From contig JAHIZT010000054.1 in NCBI GenBank assembly GCA_018814355.1, positions 1-55,127 on the forward strand: a stretch of DNA of 55,127 nucleotides. The letters are read 5' to 3'. Numbering within the stretch: position 1 is the first letter of the stretch; every line of letters starts with the position of its first letter. The translations under genes were made by a program, and so were the position numbers. The DNA comes from Candidatus Thermoplasmatota archaeon (GTDB taxonomy: Archaea; Thermoplasmatota; Thermoplasmata; UBA10834). Below the pieces are notes generated by a model. The model did no database searches. It was not told the origin of the DNA and was given only the letters and a program-made list of their open reading frames with translations. Shown here piece by piece: positions 23,845 to 32,054 of this stretch.

Positions 23845-24525
23845 TTGAAGATAACATGGCTCGGTCATTCAGCATTCTTGATAGAGGGCAGGAACAAGGT
23901 TCTCATAGATCCGTTCTTTACGGGCAACCCGAAGGCTGCAGTATCTGCGGACAAGGTCAAGTGCGACATCATATGCGTCACCCACGGTCACGGAGACCAT
24001 CTCGGGGACGCAGTTGAGATTGCGAGGCGCACAGGAGCCACGATTGCGTCCATAGTCGAGATGGCGAACTACGTCGAGAGGACCGGCGTGAAGAGCGTCG
24101 GGTTCAACCTGGGCGGCACAGCGAAGGTACTGGACACCAGCATCACGATGGTCCCAGCGTTTCACTCGTCCTCGATAGGCGCGCCCGGTCTCGAGTTCTC
24201 TGCGGCGATGCCCGTGGGCATGGTCATCGATTCCGGAAAGGTCGTCTACCACGCGGGCGACACGTGCGTCTTCGGGGACATGAAGCTCATACGCGAGCTG
24301 TACAGACCTGAGGTGGCGATGCTTCCCATCGGTGGGTTCTACACGATGGATCCCAAGCAGGCCGCGATGGCCACCGAGCTGATCAACCCGAAGATAGTGA
24401 TACCCATGCACTATGGCACTTGGCCTCCGATCGAGCAGGATCCGAAGGAGTTCGAGAGGCTCGTGAAGAAGTCGTCCAAGGCGAAGGTGGTCATTCTGAA
24501 GCCAGGTGAATCGCTGGAAGTCTGA
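23845..24525 (+). CDS. UPF0173 metallo-beta-lactamase-fold hydrolase, TTG start
   Basis: 226-residue metal-dependent hydrolase. The family opening MKITWLGHSAFLIE begins exactly at a TTG codon, with GGTGG six bases upstream and no ATG in position, so TTG is the start. Metal ligands are visible in THGHGDHLGD (about 47-56), FHSS, HAGDT near 132, and the C-terminal MHYGTWPPI. The substrate of UPF0173 enzymes is unknown. Six bases separate it from the next gene, the marker-11-like protein, so the two are probably co-transcribed. Confidence 0.9.
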   Translation: MKITWLGHSAFLIEGRNKVLIDPFFTGNPKAAVSADKVKCDIICVTHGHGDHLGDAVEIARRTGATIASIVEMANYVERTGVKSVGFNLGGTAKVLDTSITMVPAFHSSSIGAPGLEFSAAMPVGMVIDSGKVVYHAGDTCVFGDMKLIRELYRPEVAMLPIGGFYTMDPKQAAMATELINPKIVIPMHYGTWPPIEQDPKEFERLVKKSSKAKVVILKPGESLEV

Positions 24526-24531
24526 TCCAAG

Positions 24532-25488
24532 ATGACCGCGAAACTCAACCCGGACGAGATCAGGCAGCGGCACGGGCCCATGTTCTCGAAGCGATTCATT
24601 ACCATGGTCGACGAGCGAACGGGCAGGGCAAAGATATTCGAGGAGTGCTGCGCCCAGGGGCCGGTCGAATGGGACGCCGTCAACAGGCTCAGGGCACGAG
24701 GGGTCGTGGAACATGTTGAGGTCCTCGGTACCACATTGATCATGGACGCTAGGATAGGAGAGGGCGAGGTCCGGTTCGGTCCAGCGACCAACAGCACTGG
24801 CGGCCAGGCCTTGAAATCGCTTTTCGTCAAGGACGGAAAGGTGGAAACCACATGGATCGGCCTTGCTGGTGCAAGCGTCGGGGTCGGCGCCTGTCTTCCC
24901 CAGGCTGAAGGCGTCGAGAAGACCGAGTTCTTGAGCGACGAGCTCGTGGGCGGAAGCAGGAAGGTGGAGGTGAGGATCACCACACCGGTCCAGAGGAGAC
25001 TGATCATCGGGATAGACGACACCGATACGAAGGATGAAGGCGCGACATGGGTCTTGGGGCTCAACATGGGCCGGAAGATGCCCTATGGGGTGTTCTTGTC
25101 GCACAAGATAATCCAGCTCAACCCGCACGCGCCCCAGAAGACGACGAACTGCGCGTCAACAGGCGTCGGGTTCGCGATGAAGCCGGAAGAAATCAAGAAG
25201 GCGGTCAGCTGGGCCAAGGAGTTCGTGGAGAAGAACACTCTCTCGGACCAGACTTCGATGGCAGTCTACGAGGGCCTGGAGGTCCCGAGGAAGCTCGTGA
25301 GATTTGGTGCTGATGCCAAGGAGATCATACTAGCCATACATGATGCCGATCATACCGCGAAGGAGAACGGCGTGCACATACACGAGATAACAGGCAGGAG
25401 AGGTGCCATTGGAGCTGTAGCCGCCATAGGATGCTTCGACCTGGGCCTGTACAGCGCTGGCCTGCCTGAGGATTTCCGCCACGCCTAG
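24532..25488 (+). CDS. Probable methanogenesis marker protein 11
   Basis: 318 residues with the segment LIIGIDDTDTKDEGATWVL near 165, followed by NPHAPQKTTNCASTGVGFAM and a C-terminal GVHIHEITGRRGAIGAVAAIG. The GIDDTD box is shared with TiaS (tRNA-Ile2 agmatinylcytidine synthase), but the Thr-Lys-Asp-Glu-Gly continuation, the short length and the absence of TiaS zinc and OB domains fit the methanogenesis marker 11 family better. The function of that family is unknown, though it is largely found with methyl-CoM reductase. No mcr gene is in this window. It starts six bases after the UPF0173 gene. Recognition is from memory of the motif pattern, so this needs a profile search. Confidence 0.65.
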   Translation: MTAKLNPDEIRQRHGPMFSKRFITMVDERTGRAKIFEECCAQGPVEWDAVNRLRARGVVEHVEVLGTTLIMDARIGEGEVRFGPATNSTGGQALKSLFVKDGKVETTWIGLAGASVGVGACLPQAEGVEKTEFLSDELVGGSRKVEVRITTPVQRRLIIGIDDTDTKDEGATWVLGLNMGRKMPYGVFLSHKIIQLNPHAPQKTTNCASTGVGFAMKPEEIKKAVSWAKEFVEKNTLSDQTSMAVYEGLEVPRKLVRFGADAKEIILAIHDADHTAKENGVHIHEITGRRGAIGAVAAIGCFDLGLYSAGLPEDFRHA

Positions 25489-25497
25489 TTTTAAGTG
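25488..25497 (+). promoter_or_regulatory. Candidate TATA box for uppS
   Basis: GTTTTAAGTG overlaps the stop codon of the marker-11-like gene and lies about 40 bases before the uppS ATG, giving a leader of about 12-15 bases. Confidence 0.45.
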
Positions 25498-25534
25498 CAT
25501 TTTGCGCATTTGGTTGCCCTGACGGTCAATCACA

Positions 25535-26317
25535 ATGACATCCGATCTCTCAAGGGCGATCTCCACAACCGCCTACAACACCTATGAGAAGCGGCTCATG
25601 AAGGAGGTCCTGGCCTTGCCCGTTCCGCACCATGTCGCCATCATCATGGACGGGAACAGGCGCTACGCCAAGGAGTTCGGGCTGCTCGTGTCCGAGGGAC
25701 ACGAGAAGGGCAGGGAGAAGCTCGAGAGCATACTCGAGTGGTGCATGGAGCTCGGCGTCAGGATACTCACCGTCTACGCCTTCTCTACGGAGAACGTCGG
25801 CCGGGACAGGGACGAGGTCGAGGAACTGATGCGCCTGTTCGTCCAGAACTTCCGCAATCTGGCAGAGGATAAGAGAGTGCACAAGTACAAGATAAGGGTC
25901 AAGGTTCTGGGCCAGAAGGACCTTCTCCCGAAAGACCTCAGGGAAGCTATCGAGTACGCCGAGGAACAGACAAAGAACTACAACGAGTACTTCTTCAACA
26001 TCGCTGTTGGCTACGGCGGCCGCGAGGAAATCGTCCACGCCATCAAGAAAGTCGCTGAGGCGGTCAAGGACGGAAAGATGAAGGTAGACGATATCACCGA
26101 GAAGACTTTCACCGAGTTCCTGTATACAAAGGACATGCCCGACCCCGACCTCGTCCTCAGGACATCGGGCGAAGAGCGGATATCCAACTTCCTCCTTTGG
26201 CAGCTGGCATATTCGGAGCTCTACTTCTCGGACGTGTACTGGCCCGGCTTCAGGAAGATCGATTTCCTGAGGGCCGTGAGGTCGTACCAGCTCAGGAAGC
26301 GCCGGTTCGGCACTTGA
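25535..26317 (+). CDS. uppS: Cis-prenyl (undecaprenyl-type) diphosphate synthase
   Basis: Builds long cis-polyprenyl diphosphate from IPP, the precursor of the archaeal dolichol-type glycan carrier. Family motifs are HHVAIIMDGNRRYAKEFG (about 28-45, catalytic Asp), ILTVYAFSTENVGRDRDEVEEL, the NIAVGYGGREEIVHA segment, and the C-terminal PDPDLVLRTSGEERISNFLLWQ and ELYFSDVYWPGF. At 260 residues it has the normal length. The start is taken at the first ATG after the promoter; the catalytic domain begins around residue 25. Confidence 0.95.
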   Translation: MTSDLSRAISTTAYNTYEKRLMKEVLALPVPHHVAIIMDGNRRYAKEFGLLVSEGHEKGREKLESILEWCMELGVRILTVYAFSTENVGRDRDEVEELMRLFVQNFRNLAEDKRVHKYKIRVKVLGQKDLLPKDLREAIEYAEEQTKNYNEYFFNIAVGYGGREEIVHAIKKVAEAVKDGKMKVDDITEKTFTEFLYTKDMPDPDLVLRTSGEERISNFLLWQLAYSELYFSDVYWPGFRKIDFLRAVRSYQLRKRRFGT

Positions 26318-26458
26318 CGGCAATTCGGCGCTGTCTTAATTGCCAATCGTCAGGTTTTGGCTCTGTTCGATACGAAGTTATGCCTTCTTCACCTGTTTTT
26401 TGTGTGGATTCCGTTACCTTGAAGTATGCCTTGCCTATTGCAGGGGCGGGTATCATCA

Positions 26459-26977
26459 ATGACATCCGCGCCTCCGGAAGAGCACCCGTGCGAGATATAC
26501 GAGAGATGGAAGGGCCTAGACCTCAAGATGCTCCCCATCGACAGGACCGACATCAGGATACTCTGCGAGCTGAGGGAGAACGCCCGCATGAGTAACTCGG
26601 AGATCGCCAAGAAGCTGAGCGTAACGGAGGCGACGGTCAGGCGGAGGATCAAGAACCTGATCGAGAAGGGAATCATCCTCAGATTCTCCATACACATCGA
26701 CTACAGGCTTATCGAGAACACGGTCAAGGCATACATCCATGTCAAGACCGTCACGGACAAGCTCGACAAGGTCGTGCAGCATCTCACGAACCACAACAGG
26801 GTGGTCGCAGTCTACAGGGTCACGGGCGAGTACGACCTTCTCGTTGTAGCGCTCTTCGTAGGCATGACCGAGCTGCAGGAGTTCATAGACACCTTCCTGA
26901 AGACGGACGGGATCAAGGAGACGGACACGCAGATCGTCATGAGCGCACACAAGGGTGTGCCGTGGACGGGCATCTGA
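26459..26977 (+). CDS. Lrp/AsnC-family transcriptional regulator
   Basis: 172 residues from the ATG at 26459, preceded by GGGGCGGG; an upstream in-frame ATG at 26426 adds eleven unconserved residues. Residues about 26-75 form the Lrp helix-turn-helix (LPIDRTDIRILCELRENARM, then SNSEIAKKLSVTEATVRRRI) and the rest is the RAM ligand-binding fold (VKAYIHVKTVTDKLDKV, VYRVTGEYDLLVVALF). Such proteins sense amino acids or related metabolites and act locally or globally. No operator is identified. The adjacent acetyltransferase genes could be targets, but that is only proximity. Confidence 0.88.
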   Translation: MTSAPPEEHPCEIYERWKGLDLKMLPIDRTDIRILCELRENARMSNSEIAKKLSVTEATVRRRIKNLIEKGIILRFSIHIDYRLIENTVKAYIHVKTVTDKLDKVVQHLTNHNRVVAVYRVTGEYDLLVVALFVGMTELQEFIDTFLKTDGIKETDTQIVMSAHKGVPWTGI

Positions 26978-27035
26978 GTCTTAGAGCTCCGAATGAATGC
27001 AATACGGGCATCGCCATCATCCCAGAGGGACCTTT

Positions 27036-27578
27036 GTGAACATCGAAACTAGAGGGCTCATCCTCCGTGGATTGGGACTTAAGGACGCTAGCTTTCTGGT
27101 AGAGCTGGTAAACGACCCAGAGACCAGGGAAGTCATGGGCGCGTACGATCTGGTCTTTCCGGTCTCTGTCGATTCTGAAGAGAAGTGGATCTCGAAGGTT
27201 TCGGAGAGGACCGATGAGGCCCACATGATCATCACCACTCGGAAGGGTGGCAGGGCGATCGGCATCCTGTCTCTCAAGGATATGAGCAACAAGAATGCAT
27301 CCGCCCATCTATCCATCATCCTCGAGAGGAAGAGCTGGGACAAAGGGCTCGGCACGGAGGCCGTGACAGGAGTCCTCGATTTCCTATTCAGCAGGAAGAA
27401 CACGCATCGTGTCTGGCTCAGGGTCGACCGGAGGAACGCGAGGGCTATCAGGTGCTACGAGAAGTGCAGGTTCTCGATGGACGGCGTCCTCCGAGAGGAT
27501 CATTTCGCGGCCGGCGCGTGGCAAGATTCGCTCATCATGTCCATCCTTGCGGATGAGTTCAGGAGACGCTCCCGATGA
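27036..27578 (+). CDS. GNAT acetyltransferase, RimJ/RimL type (first of a pair)
   Basis: 180 residues from a GTG at 27036, which follows AGAGGGA by five bases; the ATG at 26997 has no ribosome-binding site and adds unrelated residues. Typical GNAT features are the N-terminal ETRGLILRGLGLKDA, the acetyl-CoA region LERKSWDKGLGTEAVTGVL, and VDRRNARAIRCYEKCRF near 138. The substrate (ribosomal protein, small molecule or antibiotic) cannot be told. The stop overlaps the start of a second GNAT gene by four bases (ATGA), so the two are coupled paralogues. Confidence 0.85.
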   Translation: MNIETRGLILRGLGLKDASFLVELVNDPETREVMGAYDLVFPVSVDSEEKWISKVSERTDEAHMIITTRKGGRAIGILSLKDMSNKNASAHLSIILERKSWDKGLGTEAVTGVLDFLFSRKNTHRVWLRVDRRNARAIRCYEKCRFSMDGVLREDHFAAGAWQDSLIMSILADEFRRRSR

Positions 27579-28144
27579 TAAGAGGCACGAAAATCAATCT
27601 TGTCGCCGTGAGCGAGAAGTATCTCAAGGAGTATGTCCGCTGGATCAACGACCCTGCGGCCACTGACATGCTCGGCGTTCTTCTCTTCCCCATGTCAACG
27701 GAGCAGGAGCGCAAATGGGTCGACGGTGCCATCGCCGAGAAGGACTTCGAGAAACCATTCACGATTTTGACTAAGGACGGCAAGCCGCTCGGCAATTGCG
27801 GGTTCAACAGGATCGACTATGTGAACAGATACGCGGTCCTGGGCATTCTCATCGGGGAGGTCGACTTCTGGGACAAGGGATATGGAACCGACGCCATTCG
27901 GACGCTCCTCAGGTTCGCCTTCCAGGAGCTGGGGATGCACAAGGTCTGTCTGAACGTAGACTCTGTCAACGACCGCGCGATCGCATGCTACAAGAAGTGC
28001 GGTTTCGTACAGGAGGGACGGTTCAGGGAGCACCAGTTCCACCACGGAAAGTACGTAGACAGCCTGTCGATGGCAGTCCTTGCCGAGGATTGGTTAAGAG
28101 AGAACGGCAAGCCCAGGCGGGATAAGAAGGGTCCGAAGAAGTGA
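27575..28144 (+). CDS. GNAT acetyltransferase, RimJ/RimL type (second of a pair)
   Basis: 189 residues. It begins MIRGTKINLVAVSEKYLKEY and contains the acetyl-CoA loop EVDFWDKGYGTDAIRTLLRF and the C-terminal GNAT motif LNVDSVNDRAIACYKKCGFVQEG. It is clearly related to the preceding gene and translationally coupled to it. The end is basic (RRDKKGPKK). It converges on the HdrD-like gene with one base between their stops. Substrate unknown. Confidence 0.87.
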   Translation: MIRGTKINLVAVSEKYLKEYVRWINDPAATDMLGVLLFPMSTEQERKWVDGAIAEKDFEKPFTILTKDGKPLGNCGFNRIDYVNRYAVLGILIGEVDFWDKGYGTDAIRTLLRFAFQELGMHKVCLNVDSVNDRAIACYKKCGFVQEGRFREHQFHHGKYVDSLSMAVLAEDWLRENGKPRRDKKGPKK

Positions 28145-28145
28145 C

Positions 28146-29303
28146 CTACGCTGCCTGAAGAGCTATCTGGACGACATCCATCGTCTTGATGTCCAGACCC
28201 GCCTTTTTCGCGCCTGCATTCAGGTTCACCTGGCAGAACGGACACGATGTGGCGATGACCTCCGCCCCTGCCTTGACGAACTGCTTCACGCGCTCCGCGG
28301 CGATGTCCTCGGCCATGTCATTGAAGGCCGACTTGAACCCACCACCCGCGCCGCAGCATTGGGCGTCCTCTTTCTCTTCCCTGATCTGGATGAGCTCCAG
28401 CCCTGGAATCGCCTTTAGGATGTTCCTCGGCGCATCGTAGACCTTGGCATGTCTGCCCAGGTGGCACGGGTCGTGGTACGCCACCTTCTTCTTGAACTCT
28501 TTGGTGAATTTCAGCTTCCCGTCCTTGATCAGCTTCTCGAGATACTCTGAGATGTGGTACAGCTTGTAGGACGGCTTTCCCGTGAGGCTGGGATAGTCGT
28601 TCTTCATCGTGTTGTAGCAGCCCGCGCAGGCAGTGACCATGGCCTTCCAGCCGCGTCTGTCCATCTCCCTGACATTGTGCGGCGCGAGCTCGTCCCGGAC
28701 GGGTCCTTTCTGGCCAGTCCTCAGCAGTGGGGAGCCGCAGCACCATTCGTCCTCGCCGAGGATGTTGAACTTGACGCCTGCCTTGTCGAGCAGCTTCGCG
28801 GTCGCCGCTGCCAAGGGCTGCATCCTGTATGCCTCCGTGCAGCCCGTGAAGAAGACGACATCCGGGTTGGGTGAGAGCTTGATGTCAACTGGCAGCCACG
28901 CGGCCCTCTTCTCCTTGGGCTCGTCGTACGGGTTCCGCTTCTGTACCACCCTCTCCTTGATCTTCCTGGAAGCCTCTGGCGGGCTAAATCCCTCTGAGAT
29001 CAACCATTCCTTGACCTCTTCCCAGAGCTTCGGGAACTCGATCTCGACATGGCAGGTGTGCTCGCACGCGGCGCATGAAGTGCACTGGAACACCCTCTCG
29101 ACGAACTTAGGCGTTATCTTGGTGCTCCGTCCGAGCAGCCTGTCCATCGGGGTCCGCGCGGCCATCTGCTTGAGGTAGAAGACCTTGCCTCTTGGAGATG
29201 AGGACTCCCAGCCAATCACTCCGTGGACCGGACAGACATCCTTGCAGTATCCGCATTGCAGACAGGCGTAGAGGTCCTTCTCAATCTCGTTGATCTTTCT
29301 CAT
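28146..29303 (-). CDS. HdrD/GlpC-like iron-sulfur protein with two CCG domains
   Basis: 385 residues from the ATG at 29303, which has GGTGA seven bases upstream. The N-terminal part has two [4Fe-4S] motifs, CLQCGYCKDVCP (about 14-25) and CTSCAACEHTCH (about 74-85). Then follow two CCG domains: CTEAYR, WCCGSPL, CAGCYNTM; and CHLGRHAKV, QCCGAGGGF, SCPFCQVNL. In HdrB/HdrD such domains hold the non-cubane clusters that reduce disulfides; GlpC and LutA are other members. No HdrE-type cytochrome, glycolate oxidase or dehydrogenase is beside it, so its partner is unclear. It could supply the disulfide-reductase role missing from the two HdrA operons (inference). Confidence 0.85.
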   Translation of the reverse strand: MRKINEIEKDLYACLQCGYCKDVCPVHGVIGWESSSPRGKVFYLKQMAARTPMDRLLGRSTKITPKFVERVFQCTSCAACEHTCHVEIEFPKLWEEVKEWLISEGFSPPEASRKIKERVVQKRNPYDEPKEKRAAWLPVDIKLSPNPDVVFFTGCTEAYRMQPLAAATAKLLDKAGVKFNILGEDEWCCGSPLLRTGQKGPVRDELAPHNVREMDRRGWKAMVTACAGCYNTMKNDYPSLTGKPSYKLYHISEYLEKLIKDGKLKFTKEFKKKVAYHDPCHLGRHAKVYDAPRNILKAIPGLELIQIREEKEDAQCCGAGGGFKSAFNDMAEDIAAERVKQFVKAGAEVIATSCPFCQVNLNAGAKKAGLDIKTMDVVQIALQAA

Positions 29304-29439
29304 GACAGTCACCAAATGATCGTCCAATGCTCCCGGACCTGTCCCATCAGGGTCGGGAGCCGCTTCAGTCCCTTGTCCCGAGTGATGGCTTCAATGATGA
29401 TAAACCTAGCGAGCTACATCCGTAGTGGTAGTACCTGGC

Positions 29440-30162
29440 CTACTTGCGTCGGCTACGGGATTTCGCCTTCGGCTTCTTAGGCTCGAGACGAATCTCAACT
29501 ACCTTGCCCGGCCCGTATCCCTTTAGGCTGCTGAGCATCCCCCGGACGGTGTCGTCAACGATGCTCGACACGAACCTCCCTGCCGCAATCCTTTTGCCGC
29601 CCACCAGTATCTGCACGCCAATCTCCGAGAGCTCCTTGCAGTCTTTGAGCACTCTCTTCCCTGCCACGATCGCCCTTGCGAGGCCATCGCAATCCAGACC
29701 GCACTTGCCGCAGTCGAGGCCCGGGAGCTTGTCCTTGACCCGCTCGACCGCAACCTCGTTCTCGACATACTTCACTATGTCCCCCAGCTTCGGGTTGGTC
29801 AGTACGGTGCCCTTCCTGGGGGTTACATGGCCGATCGCAACCTTCGGGAACGAGCCCTCCTTGAACCCTTCTATGATCAAGACATCGGGCTTGAACTCCG
29901 ACATGATCATGCACGCGATATCGTCCGCTGGGGTCTTCGAGTGTTTGATCAATGTCGTCTCGGTCTCAGACGAGAACACGACAGGGTCGCTCCCAGCCTT
30001 CCAGTGCCTCCAAGTGTCCTTGCCCTCGCAGTCGATGGTCTTGTCGTGGGGCGTGTGCTTCATCGAGGACACTTTGTACCCTTTCTTCACCAGCGCGCGT
30101 ACCAGCTCCTCCACGAGCATGGTCTTGCCGGAATCCTGGTAGCCGTAGATACCTATGATCAT
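29440..30162 (-). CDS. mobB: Molybdopterin-guanine dinucleotide biosynthesis protein MobB with Cys-rich C-terminus
   Basis: 240 residues from the ATG at 30162, which places the P-loop GIYGYQDSGKT right at the N-terminus as in other MobB proteins; ten extra residues upstream are not needed. It binds GTP and helps attach GMP to molybdopterin. Further family motifs are SSMKHTPHDKTIDCEGKDT and VLIIEGFKEGSFPKV. An extra C-terminal region has LDCGKCGLDC near 155, which looks like an iron-sulfur or zinc site, and then a basic tail (KPKAKSRSRRK). The product serves molybdo/tungsto enzymes such as the FdhA of this window. Confidence 0.88.
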   Translation of the reverse strand: MIIGIYGYQDSGKTMLVEELVRALVKKGYKVSSMKHTPHDKTIDCEGKDTWRHWKAGSDPVVFSSETETTLIKHSKTPADDIACMIMSEFKPDVLIIEGFKEGSFPKVAIGHVTPRKGTVLTNPKLGDIVKYVENEVAVERVKDKLPGLDCGKCGLDCDGLARAIVAGKRVLKDCKELSEIGVQILVGGKRIAAGRFVSSIVDDTVRGMLSSLKGYGPGKVVEIRLEPKKPKAKSRSRRK

Positions 30163-30217
30163 CCTGCCGTCCTCGTGACCGATACCTGTCACCGGGGATA
30201 AAAAGAGATTGAGGTTG

Positions 30218-31924
30218 CTACTTCCGCCTAAGAAGCGAGCCGACCATCCGGGGTATGCTGGAGTATATCGAGTCCTCGCTCCAGTCCAGCTCCTCCTTCT
30301 CGCATACTGTCGATTCGTTCAGGGCGGACGCGGCCTCTCTCAACGCCTCCATGTCCTTGTCCGTCGCCGTCCTCTTGCTCACGATCGAATCGATCTTCCG
30401 CAACATCTCCTGGGCAGCTACTATCCTGTTCTCCGTCCTCTCCGCGACCTCGGCCGAGATGAGCCCCATCCGCTTCTTGATGGCGTTCATGCCCAGCCCC
30501 GATGCGTAGGTGGCGTCGACTATCGCATCCCGGGTCATCCATCCGGTCTCGTAGTTCAGGACGTATTTCCAGCTGGGCATCGTCGCGAGCTTGATGTGGT
30601 CTTCGAGGCTGGATGCGAACAGCCTGTAACCAGTCTGCTCCGGATTCTCAAAAGCAATCCCGCCGGGGTCGATGAACGGCGCCAGAGGACTGATGAACGG
30701 AAAGAGCCTCTTTCCCTTGAACTTCTCATAGAGCTTCTCGGCGTATCTCACGGTCCCCTCGACGGATTCCTTGGTCTGGGTCGGCAGGCCGATCATGTAG
30801 AACATATCGAACCTCCCGCACCCCGCATTGAGGAACGCCTCAGCGGACTTCTCGAGGCCCGCGTTCGTATAGTGCTTCCCCTGAGCCGTTCTCACGCTCT
30901 CGTCATGCGTCTCCGGCGACATCTGGACGCTGAAGCTCTCGATGCTGTTCGAGACCTCGGTCGCGAACGCCCCGTCAGCTGGGGCGAAGAGTTCGATCAC
31001 TACCTCGTTCCTCACCTTCCGTTTCTTGAGCTCCGCCAAGAATCTCGAGGCGTAGCCCATACCTGCCTGGCGGATGTCGCCGACGACGAAGGTGGCGCCC
31101 TTGACATAATCCTCGGCCCTCGAGACGTCGTCCGCCAGCAACTCAGGGGATCGGTATGCAGGCTTGCTTCTGCCGAAGTTGCCCTTGAACGACTCGCACG
31201 AGCCCGCGCAGTTGACGCAGTTGTGCGTGCACCCCCTGACGGACACGGCGATCGACATCGGGTTGGACTTCCAGTTCTTGTAAGGCAGATGGCCTTCGAG
31301 GTCGCGGTACTTGAGGACCTTCCTGATCATCAGACCGTAGTCAATGAGTACATCATCCAGGGTTTCCGGGACGTGCGATAGCGGATTGACCTTGACGCTC
31401 TCTCCGCTCCTCCAGGTGAGATTGGGGACTTCAGACGGGTCCTTGCCCGATGAGGTGGCATCCATGAGCATCTCTAGCGGCTTCTCCGTGGAGTCCCCTC
31501 GGACCACGAAGTCCACTTCTGGATGATTCCTCAGGAGCTCCTCGTGGTAGTATGTCGCGCTGAACCCCCCCATGATCACGGGCTTGTCGGGATGGTGTCT
31601 CTTGACCATCTTCGCGAGCTCGAGCGCCCCCTGGACATGCGGCATCCAGTGGAGGTCTATCCCGAATGCCTTCGTATCGATGGATCTCACGAACCTATCA
31701 GGGTCGAACCTCTTTGATGCGAGCATCCTCGTGGCTATGTTGACTATCCTTACCTCGTACCCCTTGGATTCGAGGTGGGATGCTATCGTGGTGAATCCGA
31801 TCGGATACATCTCGAAGACTGGCGTCGATGGTATCAAGTCGCTGACTGGCCCTAGAAGAAGGGTCCTCTTCCTGAAGTCCATGACGCTCGGGGGATGAAG
31901 GAGGATGAGATCGGGCCTGGCCAT
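30218..31924 (-). CDS. B12-binding domain / radical SAM protein
   Basis: 568 residues. The N-terminal region (about 1-190) is a cobalamin-binding-like Rossmann domain (LILLHPPSVMDF, YPIGFTTIASHLESKGYEV, VIMGGFSATYYHEELL, FVVRGDSTEKPL). The radical SAM cluster motif is CTHNCVNC near 234, with CX3CX2C spacing, and the barrel continues to about 470 (MFYMIGLPTQTKESVEGTVRYAEKL). It resembles uncharacterised archaeal B12/SAM proteins of Thermoplasma type. The reaction is unknown; methyl transfer to an unreactive carbon or ring rearrangement are family options. MobB lies 55 bases downstream on the same strand, and the promoter makes it leaderless. Confidence 0.85.
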   Translation of the reverse strand: MARPDLILLHPPSVMDFRKRTLLLGPVSDLIPSTPVFEMYPIGFTTIASHLESKGYEVRIVNIATRMLASKRFDPDRFVRSIDTKAFGIDLHWMPHVQGALELAKMVKRHHPDKPVIMGGFSATYYHEELLRNHPEVDFVVRGDSTEKPLEMLMDATSSGKDPSEVPNLTWRSGESVKVNPLSHVPETLDDVLIDYGLMIRKVLKYRDLEGHLPYKNWKSNPMSIAVSVRGCTHNCVNCAGSCESFKGNFGRSKPAYRSPELLADDVSRAEDYVKGATFVVGDIRQAGMGYASRFLAELKKRKVRNEVVIELFAPADGAFATEVSNSIESFSVQMSPETHDESVRTAQGKHYTNAGLEKSAEAFLNAGCGRFDMFYMIGLPTQTKESVEGTVRYAEKLYEKFKGKRLFPFISPLAPFIDPGGIAFENPEQTGYRLFASSLEDHIKLATMPSWKYVLNYETGWMTRDAIVDATYASGLGMNAIKKRMGLISAEVAERTENRIVAAQEMLRKIDSIVSKRTATDKDMEALREAASALNESTVCEKEELDWSEDSIYSSIPRMVGSLLRRK

Positions 31925-31946
31925 TGGTCTGGAAAGCCTCGCTCGA

Positions 31947-31957
31947 CATTTAATAAC
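31947..31957 (-). promoter_or_regulatory. Candidate TATA box for the radical SAM gene (leaderless)
   Basis: Minus-strand GTTATTAAATG is centred 28 bases before the ATG at 31924, so transcription would start at or within a few bases of the start codon. Confidence 0.55.
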
Positions 31958-32017
31958 CTGTTAAATTACATCAGGAAGGGTTGCGGACATGGTGCGGGCT
32001 CGGGATTCTGCCAATAA

Positions 32018-32027
32018 GACTATATCC
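32018..32027 (+). promoter_or_regulatory. Candidate TATA box for the GOLD-like membrane protein gene
   Basis: GACTATATCC lies about 33 bases before the ATG at 32055 and is divergent from the radical SAM promoter. Confidence 0.45.
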
Positions 32028-32054
32028 GGAACAAGGAATCTAAGGGTGATAACC

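Noticed and set aside
23869-25128. 419-codon minus-strand frame
   Set aside because: Antisense across two recognisable genes (UPF0173 and the marker-11-like gene).
30209-31381. 390-codon open frame on the plus strand
   Set aside because: Entirely antisense to the radical SAM gene, Arg/His/Leu-rich, no family features; a shadow of GC-rich coding.
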